A DNA stretch of 64,000 nt from Falsigemmobacter faecalis (GTDB taxonomy: Bacteria; Pseudomonadota; Alphaproteobacteria; Rhodobacterales; Rhodobacteraceae): positions 57,331-121,330 of the forward strand of contig NZ_RRAZ01000014.1 in assembly GCF_003863335.1 (NCBI RefSeq). Reading direction: 5' to 3'. Under the pieces are notes generated by a model. The model worked only from the letters and a program-made list of their open reading frames with translations, was not told where the DNA came from and searched no databases. The position numbers and the translations under genes are program-made. How positions within the stretch are numbered: the stretch's first letter is position 1; every line of letters begins with the position of its first letter. Shown here in pieces: positions 33,077 to 41,383 of the stretch.

Positions 33077-34297
33077 ATGTCCGTCGAACAGAAATTTCAA
33101 AAGCTTGCCACCGACAACGCCCCCGGCCAGGAAGTGCGCCAATCCTCTGAGGGTCTGGCCGAGGTGACGCGCGGCGACAAACTTGCGGGTCGCGTGGTCG
33201 ATTTCTCGCATGGCGATGTCGATGCGCATCCGCCGACTCCGGGCAGCTTTGATCTGTTCTCGGCCGGGTTTCAGGCGGGCGGCTCGCAGGCCTATACCGA
33301 ATATCGCGGCGACCAGAGCATCCGCGATCTGATCGCGCCGCGTCTGGCCGAATTCACCGGCGCGGGCGTTGATGCCCAGGACGGGCTGATGATCACCACG
33401 GGCACGCAGGGCGCGCTGTTTCTGGCGATCGCGGCCAATGTCGGGCGCGGCGATAAGGTCGCCATCGTGCAGCCCGATTATTTCGCCAACCGCAAGCTGG
33501 TGGAATTCTTTGAAGGCGAGATGATCCCGGTTCAGATGGATTATCTGAACGCCGGTGAGGCGGAGGCCGGTCTTGATCTGAACGGTCTGGAAGCGGCCTT
33601 TAAGGCCGGGGCGCGGACCTTCCTGTTCTCCAACCCCAACAACCCGGCGGGTGTGGTGTATTCCGCAGCCGAGATCCGCGCGATTGCCGATCTGGCGGCG
33701 CGTTATGATGCCGTGGTGATCGTCGATCAGCTGTACTCGCGGCTGCGCTATTCCGGGGTCAGCTATACCCATCTGCGCGCCGAAGCCGCGATGAACCCTG
33801 ACAATGTCATCACCATCATGGGGCCGTCGAAAACCGAATCCCTCTCGGGCTTCCGTCTGGGCGTGGCCTTTGGTGCGCCGCGTCTGATCGCGCGGATGGA
33901 GAAGCTGCAGGCCATCGTCGCGCTGCGCGCGCCGGGCTACAGCCAGGCGGTGCTGCGCAGCTGGTTCGCCGAAGAGCCGGGCTGGATGGAGGCCCGCATC
34001 GCCGCCCATGAGGCGATCCGCGATGAGCTGCTGTCGGTTCTGCGCCAGTGCGAAGGCGTCAGCGCCCGCACCCCGCGCGCGGGCAGCTATCTCTTCCCGC
34101 AGATGCCGGAACTGGCGGTCAGCCCCGGCGATTTCGTGAAGCTGCTGCGCCTGCAGGCCGGGGTGGTGGTGACACCGGGCACCGAGTTCAGCCCGCATAC
34201 CGCCGCCAGCCTGCGGCTGAACTTCAGCCAGGATCACAAGGCGGCTGTTGCGGCGGCGGAACGGATCACCGAAATGGTCAATCGCTACCGCCGTTGA
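33077..34297 (+). CDS. PLP-dependent aminotransferase, class I/II
   Basis: Fold-type I aminotransferase, 406 residues. Visible signatures are AYTEYRGDQSIRDLIAPRLA, ITTGTQGALFLAIAANVGRG, the NPNNPAGVVYS block, VIVDQLYSRLRYSG, the lysine-bearing GPSKTESLSGFRLGVAFG and the C-terminal arginine in SLRLNFSQD. The ATG at 33077 has GAGGAAG upstream. It is followed by a hydroxyacid reductase after a hairpin terminator, so the two may be separate units. The neighbourhood suggests keto-acid metabolism; the amino donor and acceptor are unknown. Confidence 0.9.
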   Translation: MSVEQKFQKLATDNAPGQEVRQSSEGLAEVTRGDKLAGRVVDFSHGDVDAHPPTPGSFDLFSAGFQAGGSQAYTEYRGDQSIRDLIAPRLAEFTGAGVDAQDGLMITTGTQGALFLAIAANVGRGDKVAIVQPDYFANRKLVEFFEGEMIPVQMDYLNAGEAEAGLDLNGLEAAFKAGARTFLFSNPNNPAGVVYSAAEIRAIADLAARYDAVVIVDQLYSRLRYSGVSYTHLRAEAAMNPDNVITIMGPSKTESLSGFRLGVAFGAPRLIARMEKLQAIVALRAPGYSQAVLRSWFAEEPGWMEARIAAHEAIRDELLSVLRQCEGVSARTPRAGSYLFPQMPELAVSPGDFVKLLRLQAGVVVTPGTEFSPHTAASLRLNFSQDHKAAVAAAERITEMVNRYRR

Positions 34298-34309
34298 GGC
34301 AGCGCCTCT

Positions 34310-34343
34310 CTGCCCGGGCCGGTCGCGCCCGGGCAGCGTTTTG
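34310..34343 (+). terminator. Rho-independent terminator after aminotransferase
   Basis: 10-bp GC stem CTGCCCGGGC (34310-34319) with GCCCGGGCAG (34327-34336), seven-base loop, followed by CGTTTTG. It lies 13 bases after the aminotransferase stop. Confidence 0.75.
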
Positions 34344-34372
34344 AAATCGCTTCGTTTCTCTGAAAGACCCCG

Positions 34373-35320
34373 ATGTCACATTCCCTCCTCGCCCTCGTCA
34401 CCCGCAGCTCTGACGCCGAGGAGGACCGCTGGCTCGCGCATCTGCGCGCCGCCATGCCCGGCGAAGAGATCCGCTCGCTGCGCGGGCTGAGCGAGGATGA
34501 GCGCGCCAGGGTGGATGTGGCCATCGTCGCCAATCCGGATCCGGCGGATCTGGAGTTGCTGCCCAATCTCAAATGGGTGCACAGCCTCTGGGCCGGGGTG
34601 GAGCGGCTGGTGGCCGAGCTGCAGGGCTTCACCGCCCCTGTGGTGCGGCTGACCGATCCGGAACTGGCGCGCAATATGGCCGAGGCGGTGCTGGCCTGGA
34701 CCTATTATCTGCAGCGCGACATGCCCGCCTATGCAAAGGCGCAGCGCGAAAAGACCTGGGCGCCGCGGCCCTATGTGAAACCCTCGCAGCTGCGGGTCGG
34801 GCTTCTGGGGCTTGGCAAACTGGGCGGCCGGGCGGCAGAGCGGCTGCTGGATGCGGGCTTTCAGGTCTCGGGCTGGTCGCGCAGTCTGAAGAGCCTTGCA
34901 GGCGTCACCTGCCATGCCGGAGAGGCGGGGCTGAGCGAGATGCTGGGAGAGGCCGATATCCTTGTCTCGCTGCTGCCGCTGACGGCGCAGACCCGCGGGC
35001 TTTTGAATGCCGCGCGCTTTGCGCAGATGAAGCCGGGCGCGCAGATCATCAACTTCGGCCGCGGCCCGGTGATCGACGATGAGGCCCTGCTGGCGGCGCT
35101 GCGCAGCGGACAGATCGGCCATGCGGTGCTCGACGTCTTTGCGGTCGAGCCGCTGCCGCCGGAGCACCCCTATTGGAGCACCCCGGGCGTCACCGTTCTG
35201 CCGCATATCTCAGCCGAGACCGACCGGGTGACCGCCTCGGCTCTGGTGGCCGGAAATATCGCCGCCTGGCGCGCCGGCGGGCAGCTGCCTGAGACGGTGG
35301 ATTTCGCCGCCGGCTACTGA
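34373..35320 (+). CDS. Glyoxylate/hydroxypyruvate reductase A-like dehydrogenase
   Basis: A 315-residue D-2-hydroxyacid dehydrogenase of the GhrA branch. It has LKWVHSLWAGVERL and LARNMAEAVLAWTYYLQRDM near the N-terminal half, the Rossmann motif VGLLGLGKLGGRAAERL, GWSRSLKSL, LLPLTAQTRGLLNA, the active-site stretch INFGRGPVIDDEALLAALRS, AVLDVFAVEPLPPEHPYW and the histidine in VLPHISAETD. GhrA reduces glyoxylate or hydroxypyruvate with NADPH in enteric bacteria. The same activity here is inferred. Confidence 0.88.
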   Translation: MSHSLLALVTRSSDAEEDRWLAHLRAAMPGEEIRSLRGLSEDERARVDVAIVANPDPADLELLPNLKWVHSLWAGVERLVAELQGFTAPVVRLTDPELARNMAEAVLAWTYYLQRDMPAYAKAQREKTWAPRPYVKPSQLRVGLLGLGKLGGRAAERLLDAGFQVSGWSRSLKSLAGVTCHAGEAGLSEMLGEADILVSLLPLTAQTRGLLNAARFAQMKPGAQIINFGRGPVIDDEALLAALRSGQIGHAVLDVFAVEPLPPEHPYWSTPGVTVLPHISAETDRVTASALVAGNIAAWRAGGQLPETVDFAAGY

Positions 35321-35384
35321 GCGGCCTTTGCCGTAACGTCAGCCTCTGCCGGGCGCTTCGGGCGGACGGCGGGGGCATTCTGCT

Positions 35385-35390
35385 TATAAT
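35385..35390 (+). promoter_or_regulatory. Possible -10 element upstream of dctP-like gene
   Basis: TATAAT, 62-67 bases before the binding-protein start, within otherwise GC-rich DNA. No convincing -35 hexamer is found at 16-18 bases upstream, so only the -10 likeness is claimed. Confidence 0.3.
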
Positions 35391-35451
35391 TTGCGCTGGA
35401 TTTATGGTGATCCCCGGATAAGCTGACCGCATGTTTCAGGGAGGAAACCTA

Positions 35452-36546
35452 ATGGACAGACGTTCGTTTCTGACGAAATCGGCTGCGCTTGGCGTGGGCG
35501 CATCGGCTGCGGCCCTTGCCACCCCCGCGCTGTCGCAGGGCCGCCAGCAGTGGCGCATGGTCACAACCTGGCCGAAGAACTTCCCCGGTATGGGCGTAGG
35601 CGCCCAGCGTCTGGCCGATCGCATCACCGCGGCGACGGATGGCAAGCTGTCCATTCAGCTTTACTCGGCAGGCGAGCTGGTGCCCGGCCTGCAGGCGCTG
35701 GATGCGGTCATCGACGGCAATGCCGAGATGAGCCACGGGGCCTCTTATTACTGGCAGAATAAATCCCAGGCGCTGAACTTCTTTACCGGTGTTCCCTATG
35801 GCATGACCTCGCGCGAGCTGACGGCCTGGGTGCACCATATGGGCGGCCAGCAGATCTGGGATGAGGTCTATGACCAGTTCGGCGTGCAGGGGTTCCTTTC
35901 GGGGGATACGGGGACCCAGGCGGGTGGCTGGTTCCGCAATGAGCTGACCGGCGTCAAAGACATCCAGGGCCTGCGCTTCCGCACCCCGGGTCTGGGCGGT
36001 CAGGTCTGGCAGAAACTCGGCGCGACCGTGACCAACCTCGCGGCGGGCGAGATCTTCCAGGCCTTCCAGTCGGGCACCCTTGATGCGGCGGAATTCGTGG
36101 GTCCGCTGAACGATCTGGCGCTTGGTTTCTATCAGGTGACCAAGAACTACTATTTCCCGAGCTTCATTGAGCCGGGTCTGGCGACCGAACTGGTTGTGGA
36201 TAAGACCAAATTCACCGCGCTGGATAAAGGCACCCAGGAGATCATCCGCTCGATCTGTCAGGCGGAATATGACATGGTGGCGGCAGATTTCGCGGCCAAT
36301 GACCCGCGCGCGCTGGCAACCCTTGTCAATGAGCATGGTGTGCAGGTGAAACGCTTCCCCGAGGAGATCATGGAAGCGGGCGCGGTGGCTGCGAAAGAGA
36401 TCCTGACGAACCTGCTCGATTCCGGCGATACGCTGACGAAGAAAACCGCTGAGAGCTTTATCGCGGCCTTCAATGTGGTGCGTCAGAAGACCGAAGGCAC
36501 GGATTCGCTTTATCTGCAGGCGCGGGAGAAATACTTCCACCTCTGA
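35452..36546 (+). CDS. TRAP transporter substrate-binding protein (DctP/TakP-like)
   Basis: Periplasmic solute receptor of 364 residues. A twin-arginine signal (MDRRSFLTKSAALG) ends near ATPALSQ. The mature protein has WRMVTTWPKNFPGMGVGAQR, LQALDAVIDGNAEMSHGASY, YYWQNKSQALNFFTGVPYGM, IQGLRFRTPGLGGQVW and LDAAEFVGPLNDLALGFYQ, which fits the keto-acid/dicarboxylate TakP-like group. The ATG at 35452 has GGGAGG at good distance. Unusually it converges with the dctQM genes of the same system and has its own promoter region. Confidence 0.92.
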   Translation: MDRRSFLTKSAALGVGASAAALATPALSQGRQQWRMVTTWPKNFPGMGVGAQRLADRITAATDGKLSIQLYSAGELVPGLQALDAVIDGNAEMSHGASYYWQNKSQALNFFTGVPYGMTSRELTAWVHHMGGQQIWDEVYDQFGVQGFLSGDTGTQAGGWFRNELTGVKDIQGLRFRTPGLGGQVWQKLGATVTNLAAGEIFQAFQSGTLDAAEFVGPLNDLALGFYQVTKNYYFPSFIEPGLATELVVDKTKFTALDKGTQEIIRSICQAEYDMVAADFAANDPRALATLVNEHGVQVKRFPEEIMEAGAVAAKEILTNLLDSGDTLTKKTAESFIAAFNVVRQKTEGTDSLYLQAREKYFHL

Positions 36547-36570
36547 GATCAGAGGCTTTGAAAACGGCAG

Positions 36571-36607
36571 CGGCCCGGGGTGTGAACCGCCCCGGGCCGT
36601 TGTGTTT
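36571..36607 (+). terminator. Rho-independent terminator after dctP-like gene
   Basis: Stem CGGCCCGGGG (36571-36580) with CCCCGGGCCG (36590-36599), nine-base loop, then TTGTGTTT. A second GC-rich hairpin (36617-36627 with 36633-36643) follows. Confidence 0.75.
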
Positions 36608-36654
36608 CCGGTGACCCCGGGGAGGGCTGCCTGCCCTCCCCGGACCCCGCCCGG

Positions 36655-36677
36655 GAGTATTTTTAAAAGCCAAAGTC
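36655..36677. repeat. Intergenic motif shared with 58843-58866 (copy 1)
   Basis: GAGTATTT followed by AAAAGCCAAAGTC, located just beyond terminator hairpins at a convergent gene end. A near-identical copy lies at the other convergent junction in the window. Confidence 0.5.
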
Positions 36678-36684
36678 AAAGAAG

Positions 36685-36709
36685 AAGGCCCGCCGCTGGG
36701 GCGGGCCTT
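36685..36709 (-). terminator. Terminator of the dctQM transcript
   Basis: Stem AAGGCCCGCC (36685-36694) with GGCGGGCCTT (36700-36709) and a five-base loop, 6 bases beyond the dctM stop; on the minus strand it is followed by CTTCTTTG. Confidence 0.7.
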
Positions 36710-36715
36710 CCGGCG

Positions 36716-38107
36716 TTATTTATAGATCCAGCCCGGCAGCCAGGTGGCGAGGCCGGGGAACATATAGACCATCAGCAGCGCGCAGAGCTGCACGCCCACG
36801 AAGGGGATCACCCCGCGGTAGATCATGCCGGTGGTGACCGAGGCCGGGGCCACGCCGCGCAGATAGACCAGCGCGAAGCCGAAGGGTGGCGTCATGAAGC
36901 TGGTCTGCAGGTTCACCGAGATCATCACCCCGAGCCAGACCGGATCGACGCCCATGTGCAACAGCACCGGGGCCGTGACCGGCACGACGATGAAGATGAT
37001 CTCGAAGGTGTCGAGGATGAAGCCGAGCACAAACATCAGCGCCATGACGACGAAGATGGCCATGCCGGTGCCGCCCGGCAGCGCGTTAATCATCTCATGA
37101 ACGAGGTTTTCGCCGCCCATCATCCGGAAGACGATGGAGAAGACCGCAGCCCCAAAGAGGATGACAAAGACCATCGAGGTGATGACGGCCGTTGAATAGA
37201 CGCATTCTTTCAGCACTTCAAAGGTGAAGCGGCGGCGCAGGGCGGCGAGCACCATGGCACCCACGGCGCCCACCGAGGAGGCCTCGGTCGCGGTGGCAAT
37301 GCCGCCGAGGATCGAGCCGAGCACCGCCACGATCAGCGCGAGCGGCGGGACCAGCGCGACGATGATTTCTTTGAAGAGGCCCTTTTTCTCTGCCGCGGGC
37401 ACCGGGGTCGCCGGGCAGGACTTCGGGTCGATCATTGCTTTGATGATCAGCCAGCCGACATAGAGCGTGATCAGCAGCAGCGAGGGCACGATGGCCCCGG
37501 CGAACATATCACCGACCGAGACGGGTTTGGGTGAGAAGTTGCCTTTGGACATCTGCACCTGGGCGTTGATGCCCGAGAGCATATCGCCCATGAAGATCAG
37601 CACCGTCGAGGGCGGCACGATCTGCCCGAGGGTGCCTGAAGCACAGATGACGCCGGTGGCAAGACGCGGGTCATAGCCCGCGCGCAGCATGGCCGGCAGC
37701 GAGATCAGGCCCATGGTGACCACGGTCGCGCCCACGACGCCGGTCGAGGCCGCCAGCAGCGCGCCGACCAGCACCACGGAGAGGCCGAGGCCGCCGTTGA
37801 TATTGCCAAAGAGCTTGCCCATGGTGGTCAGAAGCTGCTCGGCGATGCGCGAGCGCTCCAGCATGACGCCCATGAAGATGAAGAGCGGCACCGCCACGAA
37901 GACCTCATTGGTCATCGTGCCTAAGTAGCGGTTGGCGATGGAGCCGAAGTTCGACGGGTCAAAGGTGCCGAAATGCCAGCCCACCATGCCGAACATGAGA
38001 GAAACCCCGGCGAGGGTGAAGGCCACCGGGAAGCCCAGCATCAGAAAGCCGATGATGCCGAAAAACATAACGCCGGCGAGGATCTCGCCAATCAGGACAG
38101 GATCCAT
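36716..38107 (-). CDS. TRAP transporter large permease DctM
   Basis: Large membrane subunit, 463 residues, about twelve hydrophobic segments. DctM-family blocks are MLGFPVAFTLAGVSLMFGMV, AVPLFIFMGVMLERSRIAEQ, VVLVGALLAASTGVVGATVV, SLPAMLRAGYDPRLATGVIC, ASGTLGQIVPPSTVLIFMGD and MISVNLQTSFMTPPFGFALV. An ATG at 38107 has GGGGAG eight bases upstream; a GTG at 38116 overlapping the dctQ stop is the alternative. It uses ion gradients to import the solute captured by the dctP-like protein. Confidence 0.94.
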   Translation of the reverse strand: MDPVLIGEILAGVMFFGIIGFLMLGFPVAFTLAGVSLMFGMVGWHFGTFDPSNFGSIANRYLGTMTNEVFVAVPLFIFMGVMLERSRIAEQLLTTMGKLFGNINGGLGLSVVLVGALLAASTGVVGATVVTMGLISLPAMLRAGYDPRLATGVICASGTLGQIVPPSTVLIFMGDMLSGINAQVQMSKGNFSPKPVSVGDMFAGAIVPSLLLITLYVGWLIIKAMIDPKSCPATPVPAAEKKGLFKEIIVALVPPLALIVAVLGSILGGIATATEASSVGAVGAMVLAALRRRFTFEVLKECVYSTAVITSMVFVILFGAAVFSIVFRMMGGENLVHEMINALPGGTGMAIFVVMALMFVLGFILDTFEIIFIVVPVTAPVLLHMGVDPVWLGVMISVNLQTSFMTPPFGFALVYLRGVAPASVTTGMIYRGVIPFVGVQLCALLMVYMFPGLATWLPGWIYK

Positions 38108-38112
38108 GCCGC

Positions 38113-38664
38113 TCACTCCCCGTGTGTCTTATAGCGCAGATGCGGTGGCAGCAGATCCTCGCGCCCCGCGAGAACCAGGATCGAGCGGGCCGCCATGGCG
38201 ATGCCCTGCAGCGAGACAACCACCACGAAGACCAGAATAAAACTTTTCAGGAGATAAAGGCCCGGCATGCCTCCCACATTGGCCGAGCCCTCCATCAGAC
38301 GCCAGGAGCGCAGGATGTAATTCCAGCTGTAGCTGTAGACGACCCAGCAGAAGGGCAGCAGAAAAAGCAGCACCCCCATCAGATCGATCATCGCCTTGCG
38401 GCGCAGAGGTGCCGGGGCGTAGAGAATATCCACCCGCACGTGATCGTCACGCAGCAGCGCATAGCCTGCCACAGCGGTAAACATGAAGCCGTTGATCCAG
38501 ACATAAAGGTCCTGCATCCACAGAATGGATGTGGCGAAGACATATCTCTGAACAACGACGGTAAAACAGACAATCACCATCGCCAGCGAAAGCCAGGCGA
38601 AGGTCTTGCCGATCACGAGATTCAGCCCGGATATAATCCGGACCAGCGCGGCCAGTAGCTGCAT
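38113..38664 (-). CDS. TRAP transporter small permease DctQ
   Basis: Small membrane subunit of 183 residues with four helices. Typical features are FAWLSLAMVIVCFTVVVQRY, ILWMQDLYVWINGFMFTAVA, GYALLRDDHVRVDILYAP and a last helix with LLKSFILVFVVVVSLQGIAM. GAGGGAG precedes the ATG. It is coupled to dctM by overlap or near overlap. The 169 bases upstream, before the pirin gene, hold its presumed promoter but no clear motif. Confidence 0.93.
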   Translation of the reverse strand: MQLLAALVRIISGLNLVIGKTFAWLSLAMVIVCFTVVVQRYVFATSILWMQDLYVWINGFMFTAVAGYALLRDDHVRVDILYAPAPLRRKAMIDLMGVLLFLLPFCWVVYSYSWNYILRSWRLMEGSANVGGMPGLYLLKSFILVFVVVVSLQGIAMAARSILVLAGREDLLPPHLRYKTHGE

Positions 38665-38833
38665 ATATTTACTCCCTCGGAGTGCTCCGTAGAGCCAAAA
38701 TGCACAGCCTCCGGCTTTCCTCCAAGAAAAAACGGGAGTGCTGTGATCTGCCCTTACGCAACTTTCTTAATGCCCGGCGCAGGTGGGTCGGGAGATCGAG
38801 GGAGTTTTAAATAAATTCAAACGGTTGCCGGAT

Positions 38834-39799
38834 TTACCAGCTTTTGGGACGGGTGCGGTCCAGTTCCGGCGAGATCGGGATGAACTCCTGATCGTCGCCC
38901 GGCGGCAGGGTAAAGGGGCCCTTTTGCCAGTCGGCACGCTTCCAGGCTTCTTTCGCTTCTTCGATCCGGTCTTTGGAAGAGGAGACGAAATTCCACCAGA
39001 TATAGCGCTGCTCATTGAGCGTGGCGCCGCCCAGCGCCATCAGGCGGGCCCCGCGCGGACCGGCCTTGACCGAGATGCGATCGCCGGGGCGAAAGACCAT
39101 CATGCGGCCCGCCTCAAAGGTCTGGCCTGCGACCTCAATCTCGCCTTCGGTCACATAGATGCCGCGGTCTTCGTGGTTATCGGGCAGCGGGAAGGGCGCG
39201 CCCGGCTGCAGCACCACATCAAGATAGAAAGTCTCGCTTTGCATGGTGACCGGACTGCTGGTCCCGTAAGCCGAGCCGAGGATCAGCCGCGCTTCGGCGC
39301 CGCCATCGGAGAGCATGGGCAGCGCGCCCTTTTTGTGGTGCTCAAACTCGGGCGCCATCTCTTCGCGGTTTTCCGGCAAAGCGATCCAGGTCTGGATGCC
39401 GAAAAGCTTTTGCCCCGGGCGGGCGCGGTCTTCGGGGGTGGTGCGCTCGGAATGGGTGACACCTTTGCCGGCGACCATCCAGTTCACCTCACCTGGCTCA
39501 ATCATCTGCTGGGTGCCCAGGCTGTCGCGGTGCTCAAACTGGCCCTGATAGAGATAAGTCACCGTGCCAAGGCCGATATGGGGATGCGGGCGCACGTCGA
39601 TGCCGCCTGCGGTCAGAAATTCTGCCGGGCCCATCTGGTCGAAGAAGATAAAGGGCCCGACCATCTGCCGCTGCGGTGCGGGCAGCGCGCGGCGCACCTC
39701 AAAACCGCCAAGGTCATGCGCGCGGGGGATGATCAGCGTTTCAATCGCGTCATCGCCGGTGACGGAATCGCCCGGCTTATGGGTGGGGTTCCAGCTCAT
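38834..39799 (-). CDS. Pirin family protein
   Basis: A 321-residue bicupin of the pirin family. The metal-binding motif is in RPHPHIGLGTVTYLYQGQFE and HRDSLG, with MVAGKGVTHSER following; a C-terminal pirin domain begins near 190 (YLDVVLQPGAPFPLP). Metal ligands would be the two histidines of HPH, the following histidine in FEHRD and the glutamate before it. Some bacterial pirins are quercetinases, others regulate pyruvate metabolism. It lies 84 bases beyond the aldehyde dehydrogenase on the same strand and may or may not belong to that operon. Confidence 0.9.
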   Translation of the reverse strand: MSWNPTHKPGDSVTGDDAIETLIIPRAHDLGGFEVRRALPAPQRQMVGPFIFFDQMGPAEFLTAGGIDVRPHPHIGLGTVTYLYQGQFEHRDSLGTQQMIEPGEVNWMVAGKGVTHSERTTPEDRARPGQKLFGIQTWIALPENREEMAPEFEHHKKGALPMLSDGGAEARLILGSAYGTSSPVTMQSETFYLDVVLQPGAPFPLPDNHEDRGIYVTEGEIEVAGQTFEAGRMMVFRPGDRISVKAGPRGARLMALGGATLNEQRYIWWNFVSSSKDRIEEAKEAWKRADWQKGPFTLPPGDDQEFIPISPELDRTRPKSW

Positions 39800-39883
39800 C
39801 TCGCGTCCTCCTGGCCTGGGTCTGGAGGACAGTTAAGCATTGTCGGGCGGGTCTGACTATGCCCGCCCGCGCACAGCCTCCGT

Positions 39884-41383
39884 TCAGCGCAGCACAAAGG
39901 GGTTGGCAGGCCCCGCGCCATAATCCATCCAGACGGCCTTGGTTTCGAGATATTCATGGATCGCCGCCTGCCCGCTTTCGCGGCCCTGGCCGGAGTTTTT
40001 GAACCCGCCGAAGGGCGACATATAACTGACGGTGCGGTAGCAATTGGTCCAGATCATGCCCGCGCGCAGCTTTTTGGCGGCGCGGAACATGCGGGCCTGA
40101 TCCTGGGTCCAGACCCCGGCGGCCAGACCATAGGGGGTGTCATTGGCCATCGCCCAGGCATCTTCCTCAGTGCGGAAGGTGATAATGGAAAGAACGGGGC
40201 CGAAGACTTCGGTCTGTGCGATCTCCATCTCATTGGTGACATGGGTGAAAACCGTAGGCTCAATAAACCAGCCGTCGCCGCATTCCGGGCGCGTGGCACG
40301 GGTGCCGCCCATGACCAGCTTTGCGCCGCCCGATTTCGCAATGCCAATGCAGTCAAGGATGCGGGCGAACTGCGGACGGGTCGTCACCGGCCCGACCTGG
40401 GTGTCAGGGTCCAGCGGATCGCCCATGCGGGCCTGTTTCGCCATGGCGGTGAACTGCGCCACAAAAGCGTCATGCAGGCTTTCGTGGATGATCACCCGCG
40501 AGCCCGCGATACAGGTCTGCCCGGTTGCCGCAAAGATGCCCGAGACCACGCCTTTCACGGCATTCTCAAGGTTCGCATCCTCAAAAATCACCTGAGCGGA
40601 TTTCCCGCCCAGCTCCAGCGTCAGCCGCTTGAAGGTATCGGCAGCGCCTTTGGCGATCATGCGGCCCGAAGCTTCGCCCCCGGTAAAGGCGATCTTATCG
40701 ACGCCAGGGTGGTTGGTCAGCGCCGCCCCGCAATCGGGGCCAAAGCCGGTCACCACATTGATGACACCCGGCGGAAAGCCCGCCTCTTTCACCAGTTTCA
40801 TCAGTTCAAGCGTGGAGGCGGAGGTGAATTCTGAGGGCTTGATCACCAGGGTGCAGCCCGCCGCCAGCGCAGGGGCCAGCTTCCAGGTCAGCAGCAGCAG
40901 CGGCGAATTCCAGGGCGTGATGGCCGCGACCACCCCCACCGGCTCATGGCGGGTATAGGTGAACATATCGGGCTTATCGATCGGCAGCACCGCGCCCTCG
41001 ACCTTATCGGCAAGGCCGCCGAAATAGTAAAACCACTGCGGAAGATAGCCACATTGGCCGCGCATCTCGGCCCAGAGCTTGCCATTGTCGCGCACCTCTG
41101 CCAGCGCCAGCTGGTCCGCATCCCGCGCGATCAGATCGCCGAATTTGCGCAAAAGCGCGCCGCGCGCGGTGGGATGCATCTCGGCCCAGGGACCGCGCTC
41201 AAGTGCGGCCCGGGCGGCTTTGACGGCGCGGTCAACGTCTTCTTCACCACAACGCGGCAGGGTGGCCCAGACCTTCGCGGTGAAGGGATCTTCGCTCTCA
41301 AACCGCGCGCCTGAGGCGGCATCGACCCAGTCGCCGTTGATGAAGGCCTGATAGGCATGGATCTGATCGTCGCGCTGTTGCAT
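39884..41383 (-). CDS. NAD(P)-dependent aldehyde dehydrogenase
   Basis: A 499-residue ALDH-superfamily enzyme. Catalytic Glu is in LTLELGGKSAQVIFEDANLE and Cys in IFAATGQTCIAGSRVII; the cofactor-binding ITPWNSPLLLLTWKLAPALA and FTGGEASGRMI and the C-terminal SPFGGFKNSGQGRESGQAAI are also present. It overlaps the alcohol dehydrogenase by one base, so the two probably carry out successive oxidation of an alcohol to the acid. This suggests the ABC system upstream imports an alcohol- or sugar-like substrate. The exact aldehyde is unknown. Confidence 0.93.
   Translation of the reverse strand: MQQRDDQIHAYQAFINGDWVDAASGARFESEDPFTAKVWATLPRCGEEDVDRAVKAARAALERGPWAEMHPTARGALLRKFGDLIARDADQLALAEVRDNGKLWAEMRGQCGYLPQWFYYFGGLADKVEGAVLPIDKPDMFTYTRHEPVGVVAAITPWNSPLLLLTWKLAPALAAGCTLVIKPSEFTSASTLELMKLVKEAGFPPGVINVVTGFGPDCGAALTNHPGVDKIAFTGGEASGRMIAKGAADTFKRLTLELGGKSAQVIFEDANLENAVKGVVSGIFAATGQTCIAGSRVIIHESLHDAFVAQFTAMAKQARMGDPLDPDTQVGPVTTRPQFARILDCIGIAKSGGAKLVMGGTRATRPECGDGWFIEPTVFTHVTNEMEIAQTEVFGPVLSIITFRTEEDAWAMANDTPYGLAAGVWTQDQARMFRAAKKLRAGMIWTNCYRTVSYMSPFGGFKNSGQGRESGQAAIHEYLETKAVWMDYGAGPANPFVLR

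Noticed and set aside
33029..34237. Antisense frame of 402 codons over the aminotransferase gene
   Set aside because: Mirror of a strongly conserved PLP enzyme; no ribosome site or motif.
35449..36540. Antisense frame of 363 codons over the dctP-like gene
   Set aside because: Overlaps a clear TRAP binding protein with a Tat signal; no independent support.
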